From CAVXNB01 sp963763085 (GTDB lineage: Bacteria; Actinomycetota; Acidimicrobiia; Acidimicrobiales; Bog-793), in contig CAVXNB010000003.1 in the NCBI GenBank assembly GCA_963763085.1, positions 62,001 through 126,000 of the forward strand: a stretch of 64,000 nt of DNA, read 5' to 3'. A model generated the notes under the pieces. The model ran no database searches and was not told the origin of the DNA. It saw only the letters and a program-made list of their open reading frames with translations. This document shows, piece after piece, positions 55,681-63,799 of this stretch (position 1 is its first letter; every line of letters starts with the position of its first letter). Made by a program: the position numbers and the translations under genes.

Positions 55681-56262
55681 GTGTCCGCGATCCGTGGGCC
55701 ACGGTGGGGGTGGCATCAACTCGATAGTCGTTGGGCGCGTCGCTTCGTCGCAGACGCTGGCGTCGTTCCTGGTGACCTTGTTCTCGACGTCGGTGCGGGA
55801 ACTGGAGCGATAACTCGCGCGCTCGTCGCCGCCGGTGCGCGCGTTGTTGCGATTGAGCTGCATCCACAGCGCACCGCGTACTCGAGGAATCAGTTCGATC
55901 AACGCGACATGACGGTCGTTCGCGCCGACGCGTCCGGTCTCCGACTCCCGCGCCGTCCCTTCAAGGTGGTGTCGAACCCGCCGTTCGGGATCACCACTTC
56001 GCTCGTCAAGCGGTTGGTCAGCCCCGGTAGTCGTCTGATCCGAGCGGACCTGCTCGTACCGTGGCATGCGGCACAGCGCTGGAGCTCGCAAAACGCTCCC
56101 GGCCGGGGACGCTGGGACAGTGACTTCATGGTCCATCTCGGTCGGCCGCCACCTCGATCGGCGTTTCGTCCACCGCCGCCGAACGCCGTCGCTGTGCTCG
56201 TAGTTGTCCGTCGAGACTCGTCTCAACCGAGACATCCGATCCTAACGAGGAGAAAGCCATGA
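55681..56262 (+). CDS. Erm-like 23S rRNA adenine N6-methyltransferase
   Basis: 193 residues from GTG 55681. The start MSAIRGPRWGWHQLDSRWAR is typical of actinobacterial Erm/KsgA relatives. SAM motif I is DLVLDVGAGTGAITRALVAA, the acidic motif is VVAIELHPQR, and the catalytic motif IV is VVSNPPFGITT (N-P-P-F). The C-terminal part GRWDSDFMVHLGRPPPRSAF followed by RPPP is conserved in the family, although the helical C-terminal domain looks short. Erm enzymes methylate A2058 and give macrolide-lincosamide-streptogramin resistance; distinguishing this from a housekeeping dimethyltransferase needs alignment. Its TGA overlaps the ATG of the next gene (ATGA at 56259-56262), suggesting translational coupling. 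Alone among its neighbours it is in one frame. Confidence 0.75.
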   Translation: MSAIRGPRWGWHQLDSRWARRFVADAGVVPGDLVLDVGAGTGAITRALVAAGARVVAIELHPQRTAYSRNQFDQRDMTVVRADASGLRLPRRPFKVVSNPPFGITTSLVKRLVSPGSRLIRADLLVPWHAAQRWSSQNAPGRGRWDSDFMVHLGRPPPRSAFRPPPPNAVAVLVVVRRDSSQPRHPILTRRKP

Positions 56263-56723
56263 CACAGAAGTCATCGACGCGGCTCGTTCTGATATGTGGG
56301 CTTCCAGCCTCGGGCAAGTCGACGCTGGCTCGCCAGCTCGCCCCCAAGATTCCCGCGATCAGGTTGGACAAGGACCAGTGGACGACCCAGTTGGGTCACG
56401 ACCCCTGGGACGACGAGTTTCGGCTCCGTCTCGAACGGCAGTTGTGGGCTCTTACCCAGGAACTCCTCGCCCAAGGTCAGAGTGTGATCTTGGAGTGGGG
56501 CCACTCGGCGCGAGTTGAACGGGATGAGAAACGACTCGGAGCACGGGCCTTGGGAGTGGGAGTCGAACTGCATTACCTCGATGCGCCTCTGGAGGAGCTA
56601 ATCGAGCGAGCGGACAACGCGAAGTGGCGGGCAATGGAGCGCCTCGCCGATGACACGGGCTCACTTGGAACGGTGGGCGACGATCTTTCAACCTCCAGAC
56701 TAGGGGGAGCTCCTGTTGTTTGA
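56259..56723 (+). pseudogene. P-loop (AAA/zeta-toxin-like) small-molecule kinase, frame-disrupted C-terminus
   Basis: From ATG 56259, preceded by a good ribosome site (CGAGGAG). The Walker A motif is LICGLPASGKSTLARQLA (GxxxxGKS), followed by AIRLDKDQW, WALTQELLAQGQSVILEWGH and VELHYLDAPLEELIERADN. Such kinases resemble chloramphenicol phosphotransferase and ATP-binding proteins often annotated AAA family. After about residue 130 the expected C-terminus lies in another frame (MTRAHLERWATIFQPPD, then TAG where a GAG would be expected, then GELLLFD). So at least one indel and one substitution separate it from an intact gene. Confidence 0.65.
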
Positions 56724-56755
56724 CGGCGGGTCACCGAAGCTTGATCCTGTATGCA

Positions 56756-56931
56756 TCACAGGAGCTGAAGGCCGCCGAGGATGATGCCGAGGATCACCAG
56801 GACAATGCCCAGAACGAGGCCGCGCCGAACCATCGATATCACTCCCACGACGATGGGACCAACCCGATGATCCAGATAATTGGCACCGCGGCGCCGTGGC
56901 GAAACAAAGCGGCGAGGGTTTCAGCTCCCAT
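56756..56931 (-). pseudogene. Small membrane protein, one frame change
   Basis: A strong ribosome site (GAGGAG) lies eight bases before ATG 56931. The first part reads MGAETLAALFRHGAAV; after a probable missing base the other frame reads ANYLDHRVGPIVVGVISMVR and a hydrophobic end (GLVLGIVLVILGIILGGLQL). It would be a roughly 60-residue protein with a C-terminal membrane helix. Family not recognised. Confidence 0.4.
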
Positions 56932-57246
56932 TGTGCTCTCCTCATTGAGTAGCTCGTCAGGTACCTTCATACCCCCGGTCGCTGGCCCCTAACCCTGCGT
57001 CGCTCGATCTTGAACCGGCCTGGGAACGCCTGCCGACCGACAGCACCCCGCCGGGAAAACCTCAGGCGAGTCGCTGCGGGGGTGAGACGCCCTGCTCCTC
57101 GTGCTCTCACAGACCGGCGACAGTCGTCACGACGCAACGCAACAGCGAATCCTCGGCGGGCCGGAACGTCCACGAAGGCACGGAGAACGGGCGGATTCAA
57201 ACTTCGCCGGGTAGACGTACTTGCGGCCCGGTGCCATGCTGGTCCG
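56932..57246. other. Bacterial intergenic stretch
   Basis: About 0.3 kb, GC-rich. The long plus-strand frame (57010 onwards) is Arg/Ala/Pro-rich as expected of noncoding GC-rich DNA until it enters the acetyltransferase. Nothing else is supported. Confidence 0.4.
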
Positions 57247-57830
57247 GTGGACAGACCTACCACTGCCGGCGATGATCACCGCCAAACCTACTGGCGAGTC
57301 CCCTTCGAGCTCGCCGGTGACACCGCGGCCCGCCAACTCGCCGATCCTCCGAGCGTCACCTGGAGAGCCACTGACGACGACGAAGAGCTCGTTGACTTGT
57401 TAGCTCGCGCCCTCGAGGGATCGATGGACCCGCGTGACCAGGCGGAAGTTCACAGAGCCGGTGCTCCGGCCGTGGCGCGCGAATGATCGAAGATGCTCAT
57501 CGGGCCGCGTCTATAGCGCGAGCGCGATTGGCGGTCGGTCGTCGACGTCAATGGCATGGCGGCAGGCGTCGTGTTTCCGGTCGTCTTCATGGGGCGCGAG
57601 CGGGGCACTCTTGACGAAGGGACGATCTACCACATCGGGGTCGTGCCCGAGCAGCGTGGGCGGGGTCTCGGGCACCTGCTGCTCGGCCGAGCGACGGACA
57701 CGCTGTTGGCGCACGGCGTATGGCAGATTTCCTGCGACACGGCTACCGAGAACGGCCCGATGATCCGCCTGTTCGAGCGGCACAAATGGACGCGGCGACC
57801 CGCGATCGAGGTGCCGTCCACTAGATCGAC
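57247..57830 (+). pseudogene. GNAT-family N-acetyltransferase, split over three frames
   Basis: From GTG 57247: QTYWRVPFELAGDTAA, VTWRATDDDEELVDLLARAL and GSMDPRDQAEVHRAGAPAVA. A missing base at about 57484 moves the frame to MIEDAHRAAS; another change near 57520 leads into DWRSVVDVNGMAAGVVFPVV, DEGTIYHIGVVPEQRGRGLG (the acetyl-CoA pyrophosphate loop R-G-x-G-L/G) and ENGPMIRLFERHKWTRRP. The complete fold of a GNAT enzyme is present but not in one frame. The substrate is unknown. Confidence 0.68.
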
Positions 57831-57976
57831 CGTCGAAGACGGTCGCGCACGCGGCTGTGCCGGAGATCGATCGGAGGCTGAAGTTACCGTGCGGTCACTG
57901 TGGAGAGGCGAATGGGCGCCAGAGGGGACCCTGGACGTACAGTTCGACAACCCGCTACTGAGAGGAGCCGTTCATC

Positions 57977-58258
57977 ATGACCGTTCGGATTCACACCAAC
58001 CTTGTCGGTGTAACCCAAGAAGAGTTCGAAGCGGTGCACAAGCAGGTCATGGCTAATCGTGAGCCACCCAAGGGCCTCATATTCCATTCGTCAAGTCCGG
58101 TCGATGGCGGCTGGATCGTGATCGACTTCTGGGAGTCACGTCAGGACTTCGACGCCGCTACGCCTCGAATTCAGAAGGCGATAGAAGCCGCCGGCGTGAC
58201 TATGCAAGGGCCTCCGGGCATCGAGGAGTTCCCCGTCTACGAGACCATCCGGCCTTAG
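57977..58258 (+). CDS. Small ABM-like (dimeric alpha/beta barrel) protein
   Basis: 93 residues in one frame from ATG 57977, with GAGAGGAG upstream. MTVRIHTNLVGVTQEEFEAV, GLIFHSSSPVDGGWIVIDFW and ESRQDFDAATPRIQKAIEAA suggest the ferredoxin-like fold of antibiotic-biosynthesis-monooxygenase-type proteins (W-DFWES motif). No catalytic residues can be assigned. It lies a little over 100 bp after the acetyltransferase, same strand. Confidence 0.65.
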   Translation: MTVRIHTNLVGVTQEEFEAVHKQVMANREPPKGLIFHSSSPVDGGWIVIDFWESRQDFDAATPRIQKAIEAAGVTMQGPPGIEEFPVYETIRP

Positions 58259-58350
58259 CCTCGGCCCGCTAGGTTTCCAAGGAACGCTCCAGATCGGGAT
58301 ACCAGTTAGGCCGACACTTGGCCGGCCGGTACTGAGCGACCCCTAGGAAT

Positions 58351-58364
58351 CGAACATACGTTCG
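58351..58364. promoter_or_regulatory. LexA-type SOS box
   Basis: The palindrome CGAACATACGTTCG fits the actinobacterial/Gram-positive LexA operator (CGAAC-N4-GTTCG) exactly. It ends three bases before an ATG (58368), so it would overlie the promoter or leader of the small ORF downstream. Confidence 0.7.
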
Positions 58365-58367
58365 TAT

Positions 58368-58537
58368 ATGCTCGCCTGCATGGACGACCCCTCTGATCTC
58401 TCCCCGGAGCAGGCCGAGTCCCTGCGGCGGTCGCTTGCCATGCTCCCGCCACAGGCACCGAGCGGGCTCAGCCGGAGCGCGCGATGGCGATCCTCGGTCA
58501 GCTCGTACGGGTGCTGAAGGAGTTACGGCCGCGGTAG
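58368..58537 (+). pseudogene. Small SOS-box-preceded ORF, one frame change
   Basis: Starts MLACMDDPSDLSPEQAESLR in one frame and ends AMAILGQLVRVLKELRPR followed by TAG in another; together they give a helical protein of about 55 residues. The shift lies near 58470. I cannot name the family. The SOS box immediately upstream suggests DNA-damage control. Confidence 0.4.
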
Positions 58538-58825
58538 GCGCCGCTTCTGCCGATGTCCGAGCCGGCCAGCGGCGGAGGCGGCGACAGTCCGTCCGCAGCA
58601 CTCCCGTGCCAGACTTGGCACCTTAGACAAGTGTCCCAGCGGGCCGCTGTTCGACAGGGGCCGCAACATTCTGGGTCACCATGCCCGGGGAGGCACTTCA
58701 ACGCGACGTCGCCAAGATCACCGCATTCTCGTGGAGGTACGGAGCTCCCTGTATCGGCTCCAGGAAGTCCAGTCGTCACCCGAAGCGTGGTTCCTGCAGG
58801 TCACGAGACGACAGGGGGTGCGGTA

Positions 58826-60016
58826 ATGACGACTGTGCCTGCGCAGGCCGCTCCGGTCGCGAAGGCGGCGCGACGCGGCCCGTCGCGCGACCACCGAGGA
58901 TCGCCGATTCCCAGCGGCGCCATGATCGCGACCAGGTTCATGGAGTTGCGCAGGCGTCGGGGCCTCATGATCGCGCTCATTGTGGTGAACATCGGCATCC
59001 CGACCATCTTTCTCGTCGTCCGATTACTGGTTCACGCATTCGACCCGAAGTCCTACGGACCGGCCGGTGGCTACTCGATCTACGCGGGCCTGGTCGCGGG
59101 GGTGATGTATGTCTTCGGGTTCATCGTTGCCGCCGCGCTCGGCTGCACGGCGGGATCGGTCGACCTCACCGAGGGAATGTTCCGACACCTGGTAGTGACC
59201 GGCCGCTCCCGCTTGGCCATCTACCTGGCGCGCATCCCCGCCGGCCTGGCCATCATCTTGTCGTTGGTCGCGATCGGTTTCACCATCGTCTGCCTCGTGT
59301 GCGTCTTCGCTGCACCGACGACGCTCAATTACAACGGTACGACCGTGCCGGCCGGCCTTTCGCGCTCCGCCTTCGAGAACTGGGCCGGAGACCACCCGAA
59401 GCTGGTCATCTGCAACTTTGGATTCAGGATCGAGGGGAAACAACCGTCCACCCCTGTCCCCGCGGTACTGAACAGTGTCCCATGCGGTCCCAACGGCCCG
59501 ATCGTCAGCGCCCCTCCCGGGTCCAACCCTCCAGGACACGCAACGCCCGCTCAAATACGAGCTGTAGCCCTACTTATTGCACGGCAGAATTATCCCAGCT
59601 ACTCCACCCAGTTCCTGACCCCGCCGATCTCGCTGATGGTCAAGAGCGGGTTGTGGCTCGAGCTCGAAGCGACCATCGGGTTCATCGTCGGCCTCGGCCT
59701 CGGCTCCCTGCTCGGGCAGAGAACCATCTCAGTGATCTTGATGATCGTCCTCGAGATCGTCCTGACGCCGATATTCTCACGGGCGCGTATCCCTCACCTG
59801 TTGAACCTGCAGCGTGCCGTCGTCGGAGTCGCCACAGCCCACCTGGCCCCAGGTGGCATTTCGGTATTCGGAGGGGGCGGAGGTCCGCCGGGCTCCAGCA
59901 ACGGCAACCCAGGGCTGATACCAGAGTCGACCAGAGTGGCCGTATTCGTCATTGTCGCCTGGCTTGTCGTCTGGACGGCCCTTGGCGCCTGGAGGATGAT
60001 GACCAGGGACGCCTGA
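58826..60016 (+). CDS. ABC-2-type transporter permease
   Basis: 396 residues, one intact frame. ATG 58826 has AGGGGG upstream; the same frame is open from 58553 but lacks homology there. After a basic N-terminus, GAMIATRFMELRRRRGLMIA and a first helix (ALIVVNIGIPTIFLVV), there are about six membrane segments, including YAGLVAGVMYVFGFIVAAAL, GCTAGSVDLTEGMFRHLVVT, RIPAGLAIILSLVAIGFTIV, a large Pro/Gly-rich external loop, LWLELEATIGFIVGLGLGSL and VFVIVAWLVVWTALGAW. The GCTAGSVD--EG-FR-LVVTG element is typical of ABC-2 permeases. Its ATG overlaps a TAA (TAATG) of a short upstream frame ending SLYRLQEVQSSPEAWFLQV, possibly the tail of its partner gene. Confidence 0.75.
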   Translation: MTTVPAQAAPVAKAARRGPSRDHRGSPIPSGAMIATRFMELRRRRGLMIALIVVNIGIPTIFLVVRLLVHAFDPKSYGPAGGYSIYAGLVAGVMYVFGFIVAAALGCTAGSVDLTEGMFRHLVVTGRSRLAIYLARIPAGLAIILSLVAIGFTIVCLVCVFAAPTTLNYNGTTVPAGLSRSAFENWAGDHPKLVICNFGFRIEGKQPSTPVPAVLNSVPCGPNGPIVSAPPGSNPPGHATPAQIRAVALLIARQNYPSYSTQFLTPPISLMVKSGLWLELEATIGFIVGLGLGSLLGQRTISVILMIVLEIVLTPIFSRARIPHLLNLQRAVVGVATAHLAPGGISVFGGGGGPPGSSNGNPGLIPESTRVAVFVIVAWLVVWTALGAWRMMTRDA

Positions 60017-60122
60017 GCGGCAACGCCAAGCGTCAGGGAGCTGCGTAGCCGTACGTTCTCGGAACGGTCGAGACGTAAAGATCCATTACGTAAGGTGGCT
60101 CCATCACGGAGATCCAACCCTT

Positions 60123-60413
60123 GTGCTTCCACGTAGCTGGAAGAAGCAGACCTTTGAACGTCGCTTTTGGGATAAGGTGGACTGGTCTACTGACGAGACA
60201 GTGTGTTGGCCGTGGACTGCCACTATCCAACCAAATGGATATGGTTACTTCGGGTGCGATGGCCGGACAGGTTATGTCCACCGTCTGGCTTACAAGCTTG
60301 AATTTGGTCCCATTCCAGAGGGACTCGTGATTGACCACCTTTGCTCGGAGAAGTCCTGCTGCAACCCATTTCACTTAGAGCCAGTGACCCAACACGAGAA
60401 CGTTCTTCGGTAG
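60123..60413 (+). CDS. HNH endonuclease, phage type
   Basis: 96 residues from GTG 60123 with GGAG upstream. KKQTFERRFWDKVDW, DETVCWPWTATIQPNGYGYF, TGYVHRLAYKLEFGPIPEGL and VIDHLCSEKSCCNPFHLEPV followed by THEN-type ending (TQHENVLR) are the standard actinophage HNH protein (H-RLAY, DH-C, C-NP-HLE-V). It may be a homing endonuclease or a terminase helper. The base composition here is visibly less GC-rich than the flanking permease, suggesting phage origin or another join. Confidence 0.85.
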   Translation: MLPRSWKKQTFERRFWDKVDWSTDETVCWPWTATIQPNGYGYFGCDGRTGYVHRLAYKLEFGPIPEGLVIDHLCSEKSCCNPFHLEPVTQHENVLR

Positions 60414-60420
60414 CATGTTC

Positions 60421-60445
60421 AGCCCCGCTACGGCGGGGCTCTTCT
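60421..60445 (+). terminator. Rho-independent terminator after HNH
   Basis: AGCCCCG-CTA-CGGCGGGGCT forms a strong GC stem with a short loop, followed by a pyrimidine-rich CTTCTCTGTCTCC. It sits a few bases after the HNH stop, as in phage cassettes. Confidence 0.7.
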
Positions 60446-60468
60446 CTGTCTCCGGTTAACCTCGTGGT

Positions 60469-60663
60469 GTGCAGTGTCCGTTCCGAATCGAGGCGTGTTC
60501 GGAGCCGGTCGGCTGTCCGTGGGATAGCCCCTGGTGTAACACCTACCCGGACCACTGGCCCGATGCCATGAGCGTGGCCTTCGGGGACGAGAATGTGGTA
60601 CCGCCTGATACCGGAATCCACCAGGATCTTAGGTCTTATACTGGTTTCACTTTTAAAAAATAG
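60469..60663 (+). CDS. Small Cys-rich phage-like ORF
   Basis: 64 residues from GTG 60469: MQCPFRIEACSEPVGCPWDS, then four cysteines in the first 23 residues (C3, C10, C16, C23), which could form a zinc site, and an acidic second half. Function not recognised. It follows the HNH terminator and shares the lower GC of that fragment, which ends near 60680. Confidence 0.35.
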   Translation: MQCPFRIEACSEPVGCPWDSPWCNTYPDHWPDAMSVAFGDENVVPPDTGIHQDLRSYTGFTFKK

Positions 60664-60712
60664 GGCCTGACCTGGTACCCCGTGGTATCGCCTGTGAGTT
60701 CGACCGCGTCAT

Positions 60713-60804
60713 AAGCCGCAACGGTGCGGACCGAGTTGCTCGAGGTCGTCAACCGGGCCGTCGAGCCTGCGCACGCCTCGGTGTGGATCCGGCGGCGAAA
60801 GTAA
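60713..60804 (+). pseudogene. C-terminal scrap of a sensor-like protein
   Basis: ELLEVVNRAVEPAHASVWIR followed by stop resembles the last residues of actinobacterial membrane sensor kinases (ELLAVV-T-QP-HVSLWLR). The frame has a stop immediately upstream, so only the tail is present. Confidence 0.4.
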
Positions 60805-61020
60805 TGCGACGCGCTCTACGAGTTCGGAGCTGGCGCTTCGCCCCACTGGGGAGAATTTTCGGCCTCCTCTCATTCAGGCGGCAGCAAGCTTTGCCAAGGC
60901 TTCATCTGACGTTCAGCTGATTGTCGACTGCTTGTCACTTACGAGGACAAGTATCTCGTTGTCATTTGCGAGGGGAAGGATCTCCCTTGACGGGAACAAC
61001 CAGATCGGAGAGCCGTGCCA

Positions 61021-62290
61021 TGACAACCGACGCGAAGACTGTCCTGTCGCGCGGCCAGAGCTTTCGCTGCGGCAGCACTCGCCTCGCTCGCTCTCGGCAT
61101 CGGTGCCACGTCGGCTGGAGCGAATTCCGGCCGCCCGGGTATCTGCGACGCACCATCGCCACCCTTACCGCCACCGCTCGTACCGGGTGTACCAGATCCT
61201 CTCGGGAGCCTCGCTGAGCCACACCTTCACCGCCTCTGGCGCCACGACGCCGACCACCGATCCGCTCACCGACCCCGACGACATCACGCGCATGGGCGAC
61301 AAAGTCTTCGTGGGCTTCCAGAACGGGGTCGGGCCGCAGGGACAGGCGAGCCCGGACGGCAACGTCTCGAGCACGGTTGTAGAGATGTCACTATCGGGAG
61401 ACCTCATCGCGCAGTGGGACATAGTCGGCAAGTGCGACGGTCTCACGGCCAACCCGCATGGCGGCTACGTAATCGCGACGGTCAACGAGGACGCTAACTC
61501 CAGCCTTTACACCATCGAGCCTCGGGCCTCGAGCGCCTCGCAGCTGCAGCATTTCGCTTACAGCCAGGCGCTCGCGCATAACGGCGGGACGGATGCGATC
61601 TCGTTCTTCCACGGCCACATCCTTATCAGCGCCTCAGCCCCCGGCACGACAGGGACCGTGACCGCGGCAACGTCCCCGGCAGTGTACGAGGTCGTGCTCG
61701 ACTGGAGCACGAAGGTCGCGGCGGTGTCGCCTCTGTTCTTCGACGGCAGCTCGGCGATCGTCGCGAATGTCGACAACCCGCGGGCCGGACTGAGCACGAC
61801 CCTTAGCCCTCACCGATCCCGACTCGAACGAGGTCGTGCCACGATCGAGCGTTCGTTTTGGCGGGGACTTCATGCTCGACAGTCAGGGAGACCTGCTCCA
61901 GATCTATGTCCGCCACGCCGCCCGGCCCGACCAGAGCCTGTCAGTGCTCCAGTTGTCACAGTCGATTGACGACACTGCCTGGCCGAGCGCCGCCCGCGGC
62001 CGTCTGTACGCTACCGACAGCACTGACGACTCCGTGGACGTTGTCGTCGGACCCTGGCGGGTGGGAACACCGATCGTGGCCGTCACGCCATGTGGCTCGA
62101 ACGCCGCCCCGGCGACCTGCCCGGCCCCTCCGACCTATCCAGCCAACTACCTCGGCGTCGAGAACCCCTGGACCGGGAACATCCAGCAGCTCAATGTGAC
62201 CGGCGCCACGTTCACACCGCAGGGCGGTCTGCTGTTCGTGGCCCCGCGCCACGCGCCACTGCTCGCGCCATCACCGGAGACCTTGAAAGG
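61021..62290 (+). pseudogene. Secreted actinobacterial repeat-type protein, split over frames
   Basis: ATG 61021 begins MTTDAKTVLSRG; a shift then reveals a signal peptide (FAAAALASLALGIGATSAGA). Further pieces: YRVYQILSGASLSHTFTASG, DDITRMGDKVFVGFQNGVGP, WDIVGKCDGLTANPHGGYVI, NEDANSSLYTIEP, HNGGTDAISFFHGHILISAS, then after a shift near 61795 ALTDPDSNEVVPRSSVRFGG, LSQSIDDTAWPSAARGRLYA and TPCGSNAAPATCPAPP. The pattern matches a family of exported hypothetical proteins resembling beta-propellers; function unknown. At least three frame changes. Confidence 0.6.
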
Positions 62291-62581
62291 ACGGCGGAGA
62301 ACTCTAGGTGTCGCCGTCTTCGGCTGGGATCGCAGTCACGTTGGTCCCGTCGTCGAAGAACCGCATGAGTCCTGTTTGGTGGAGAGTGATAGCGCCCGCG
62401 CCTGCGCAACCGTCAGAGACTTGAACAGCGCGGCAAGCCGCGCCTCCCGCAGAACGCTCACCTGCCGCAGAAGGCGGTCGTCGTGGCCACCTCTGAGCAG
62501 AAAGCTCGCACGACGCCATTCACCCAAACTAGGGAGCGGAAGGCGACGACGGCACGCCGACCCGGTTGCAGTCGTGCGACG

Positions 62582-62839
62582 ATGCAGCGCATCTTGCGAT
62601 TGGACGTCGCTCCATATCAACAAATCGTCCAACAAGTGCGTCATGCGCTCCGGCTCGGGGTCCTCGTCATCGGCAACCAGCTCCCCACCCTGAAGGAGGC
62701 CTCGACCAGCCTCGCGATAAACCCGAACACGGTGTTGAAGGCGTATAAGTTGTCTTCCTCGCAGCTGCGCTCTCTCTCTGCGGCTTTACGTACTGGTGGC
62801 TACGACGTCAGTACACGTGAATCCCCCAACCTGGACTAG
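62582..62839 (+). pseudogene. GntR/YtrA-type regulator, truncated
   Basis: From ATG 62582: MQRILRLDVAPYQQIVQQVR, HALRLGVLVIGNQLPTLKEA and SLAINPNTVLKAYK are the winged HTH of YtrA-type GntR proteins (PPY-QIV-Q-R, G-QLPT--E-A--L-INPNTV-KAY). After KAYK the expected LEHEGLV wing is lacking and the frame ends at 62839, so the gene is truncated or shifted. YtrA regulators often control ABC transporters. Confidence 0.65.
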
Positions 62840-63102
62840 CTGCGCACTTCCTCGTGCACGGCCGCGGAGCGACCCTCGGAATCGGTCACTTGACGGTCGA
62901 AGGTGCGTGGACCGGTGCCCGCCGGACGTTGGGACATGCCAAAGACGATAATCGAGGCGACCAAGCCGACGGCTCCGACGACCATGAGGATGATCCCCAC
63001 GGTGGAGACGTTGAACCCGTGTCCCGTGGTGGTCACCGCCCAGTGCATGATTGCGCCTGCCGCGATTGCGAGCGCGCTGAAGAACATTCCCGTACGTCCC
63101 AT
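62836..63102 (-). CDS. DUF6458-like two-helix membrane protein
   Basis: 88 residues, intact, from ATG 63102. MGRTGMFFSALAIAAGAIMH gives one membrane helix, and VSTVGIILMVVGAVGLVASI the second, followed by a polar tail. The spacing and the motif V-TVG-ILM-VGA-GL are common in actinobacterial DUF6458 proteins. Function unknown. Its stop overlaps that of the convergent GntR frame. Confidence 0.65.
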   Translation of the reverse strand: MGRTGMFFSALAIAAGAIMHWAVTTTGHGFNVSTVGIILMVVGAVGLVASIIVFGMSQRPAGTGPRTFDRQVTDSEGRSAAVHEEVRS

Positions 63103-63240
63103 TACTTGCCTACTTCCATCTGGTTGCCCTGGTCATCGACCAGGCGCAAATCGAGCGAGAATCTCGCTTCGATTCATGTGACCATACTCTAGTTATTCTA
63201 AACTAGCAATTGACTTCCAGAATGGAGTAGGCTCCTGACC

Positions 63241-63558
63241 ATGCCAGAGTGGAGTTTTCTCACCAATCACGCTCGGGTTCTCGTCTGCGTCGCCCGCGAT
63301 CCCGGAACACGTCTTCGCGACATCGCCACCACGCTCGGCATCACCGAACGCAGCGTGTTTGGCATTGTCACCGATCTGATCGCTGCCGGTTACGTCACCA
63401 AGGACAAAGATGGCCGACGCAATCGTTACAGCATCCAAGGGCACCTTCTCCTACGCGAGGATCTCGGTCGGGAACAGACACTCGATGAGCTTCTGGCGGT
63501 GCTCGTCGAACAGAAGGCTCACCCTAAGCAGCGAAAGCGGACTGGGTCCGCTGCCTGA
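63241..63558 (+). CDS. Winged-helix transcriptional regulator
   Basis: 105 residues, one frame from ATG 63241. WSFLTNHARVLVCVARDPGT, LRDIATTLGITERSVFGIVT and AGYVTKDKDGRRNRYSIQGH form a MarR/ArsR-like winged helix (helix 3 ITERSVFGIV, wing DGRRNRY). It is an intact member of a common actinobacterial family; target unknown. Confidence 0.75.
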   Translation: MPEWSFLTNHARVLVCVARDPGTRLRDIATTLGITERSVFGIVTDLIAAGYVTKDKDGRRNRYSIQGHLLLREDLGREQTLDELLAVLVEQKAHPKQRKRTGSAA

Positions 63559-63799
63559 TCCCGAATAACAGGCGCTTGGCGGGTCATCGCATCCAGCCGA
63601 TGGTGAGTGCGCTTTCCATCGGAGCTGAGCGTCTTGATGGTGTGCAGTTTCGGCCTGGCGCCCGGTGCCGGCGCCCTGCCGTGCCTGCGTCAGCTCCACG
63701 GGTAGGTGAGGATCCGACGGTCGGGGGTCGGGGGGGGCGGCGGTTCCCCTCGAGGCGGTTATCAAGCCTTTACCGTCACGGAGTCGATAGCTTTATTCG
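63559..63799. other. Short bacterial intergenic stretch
   Basis: About 240 bp, GC-rich with a G-rich patch near 63721-63740, no supported gene. Should carry the promoter of the next gene. Confidence 0.4.

Noticed and set aside
58681..60048. 455-codon plus-strand ORF overlapping the ABC permease
   Set aside because: Arg/Pro/His-rich out-of-frame translation of GC-rich coding DNA; the permease frame has real membrane segments and family motifs.
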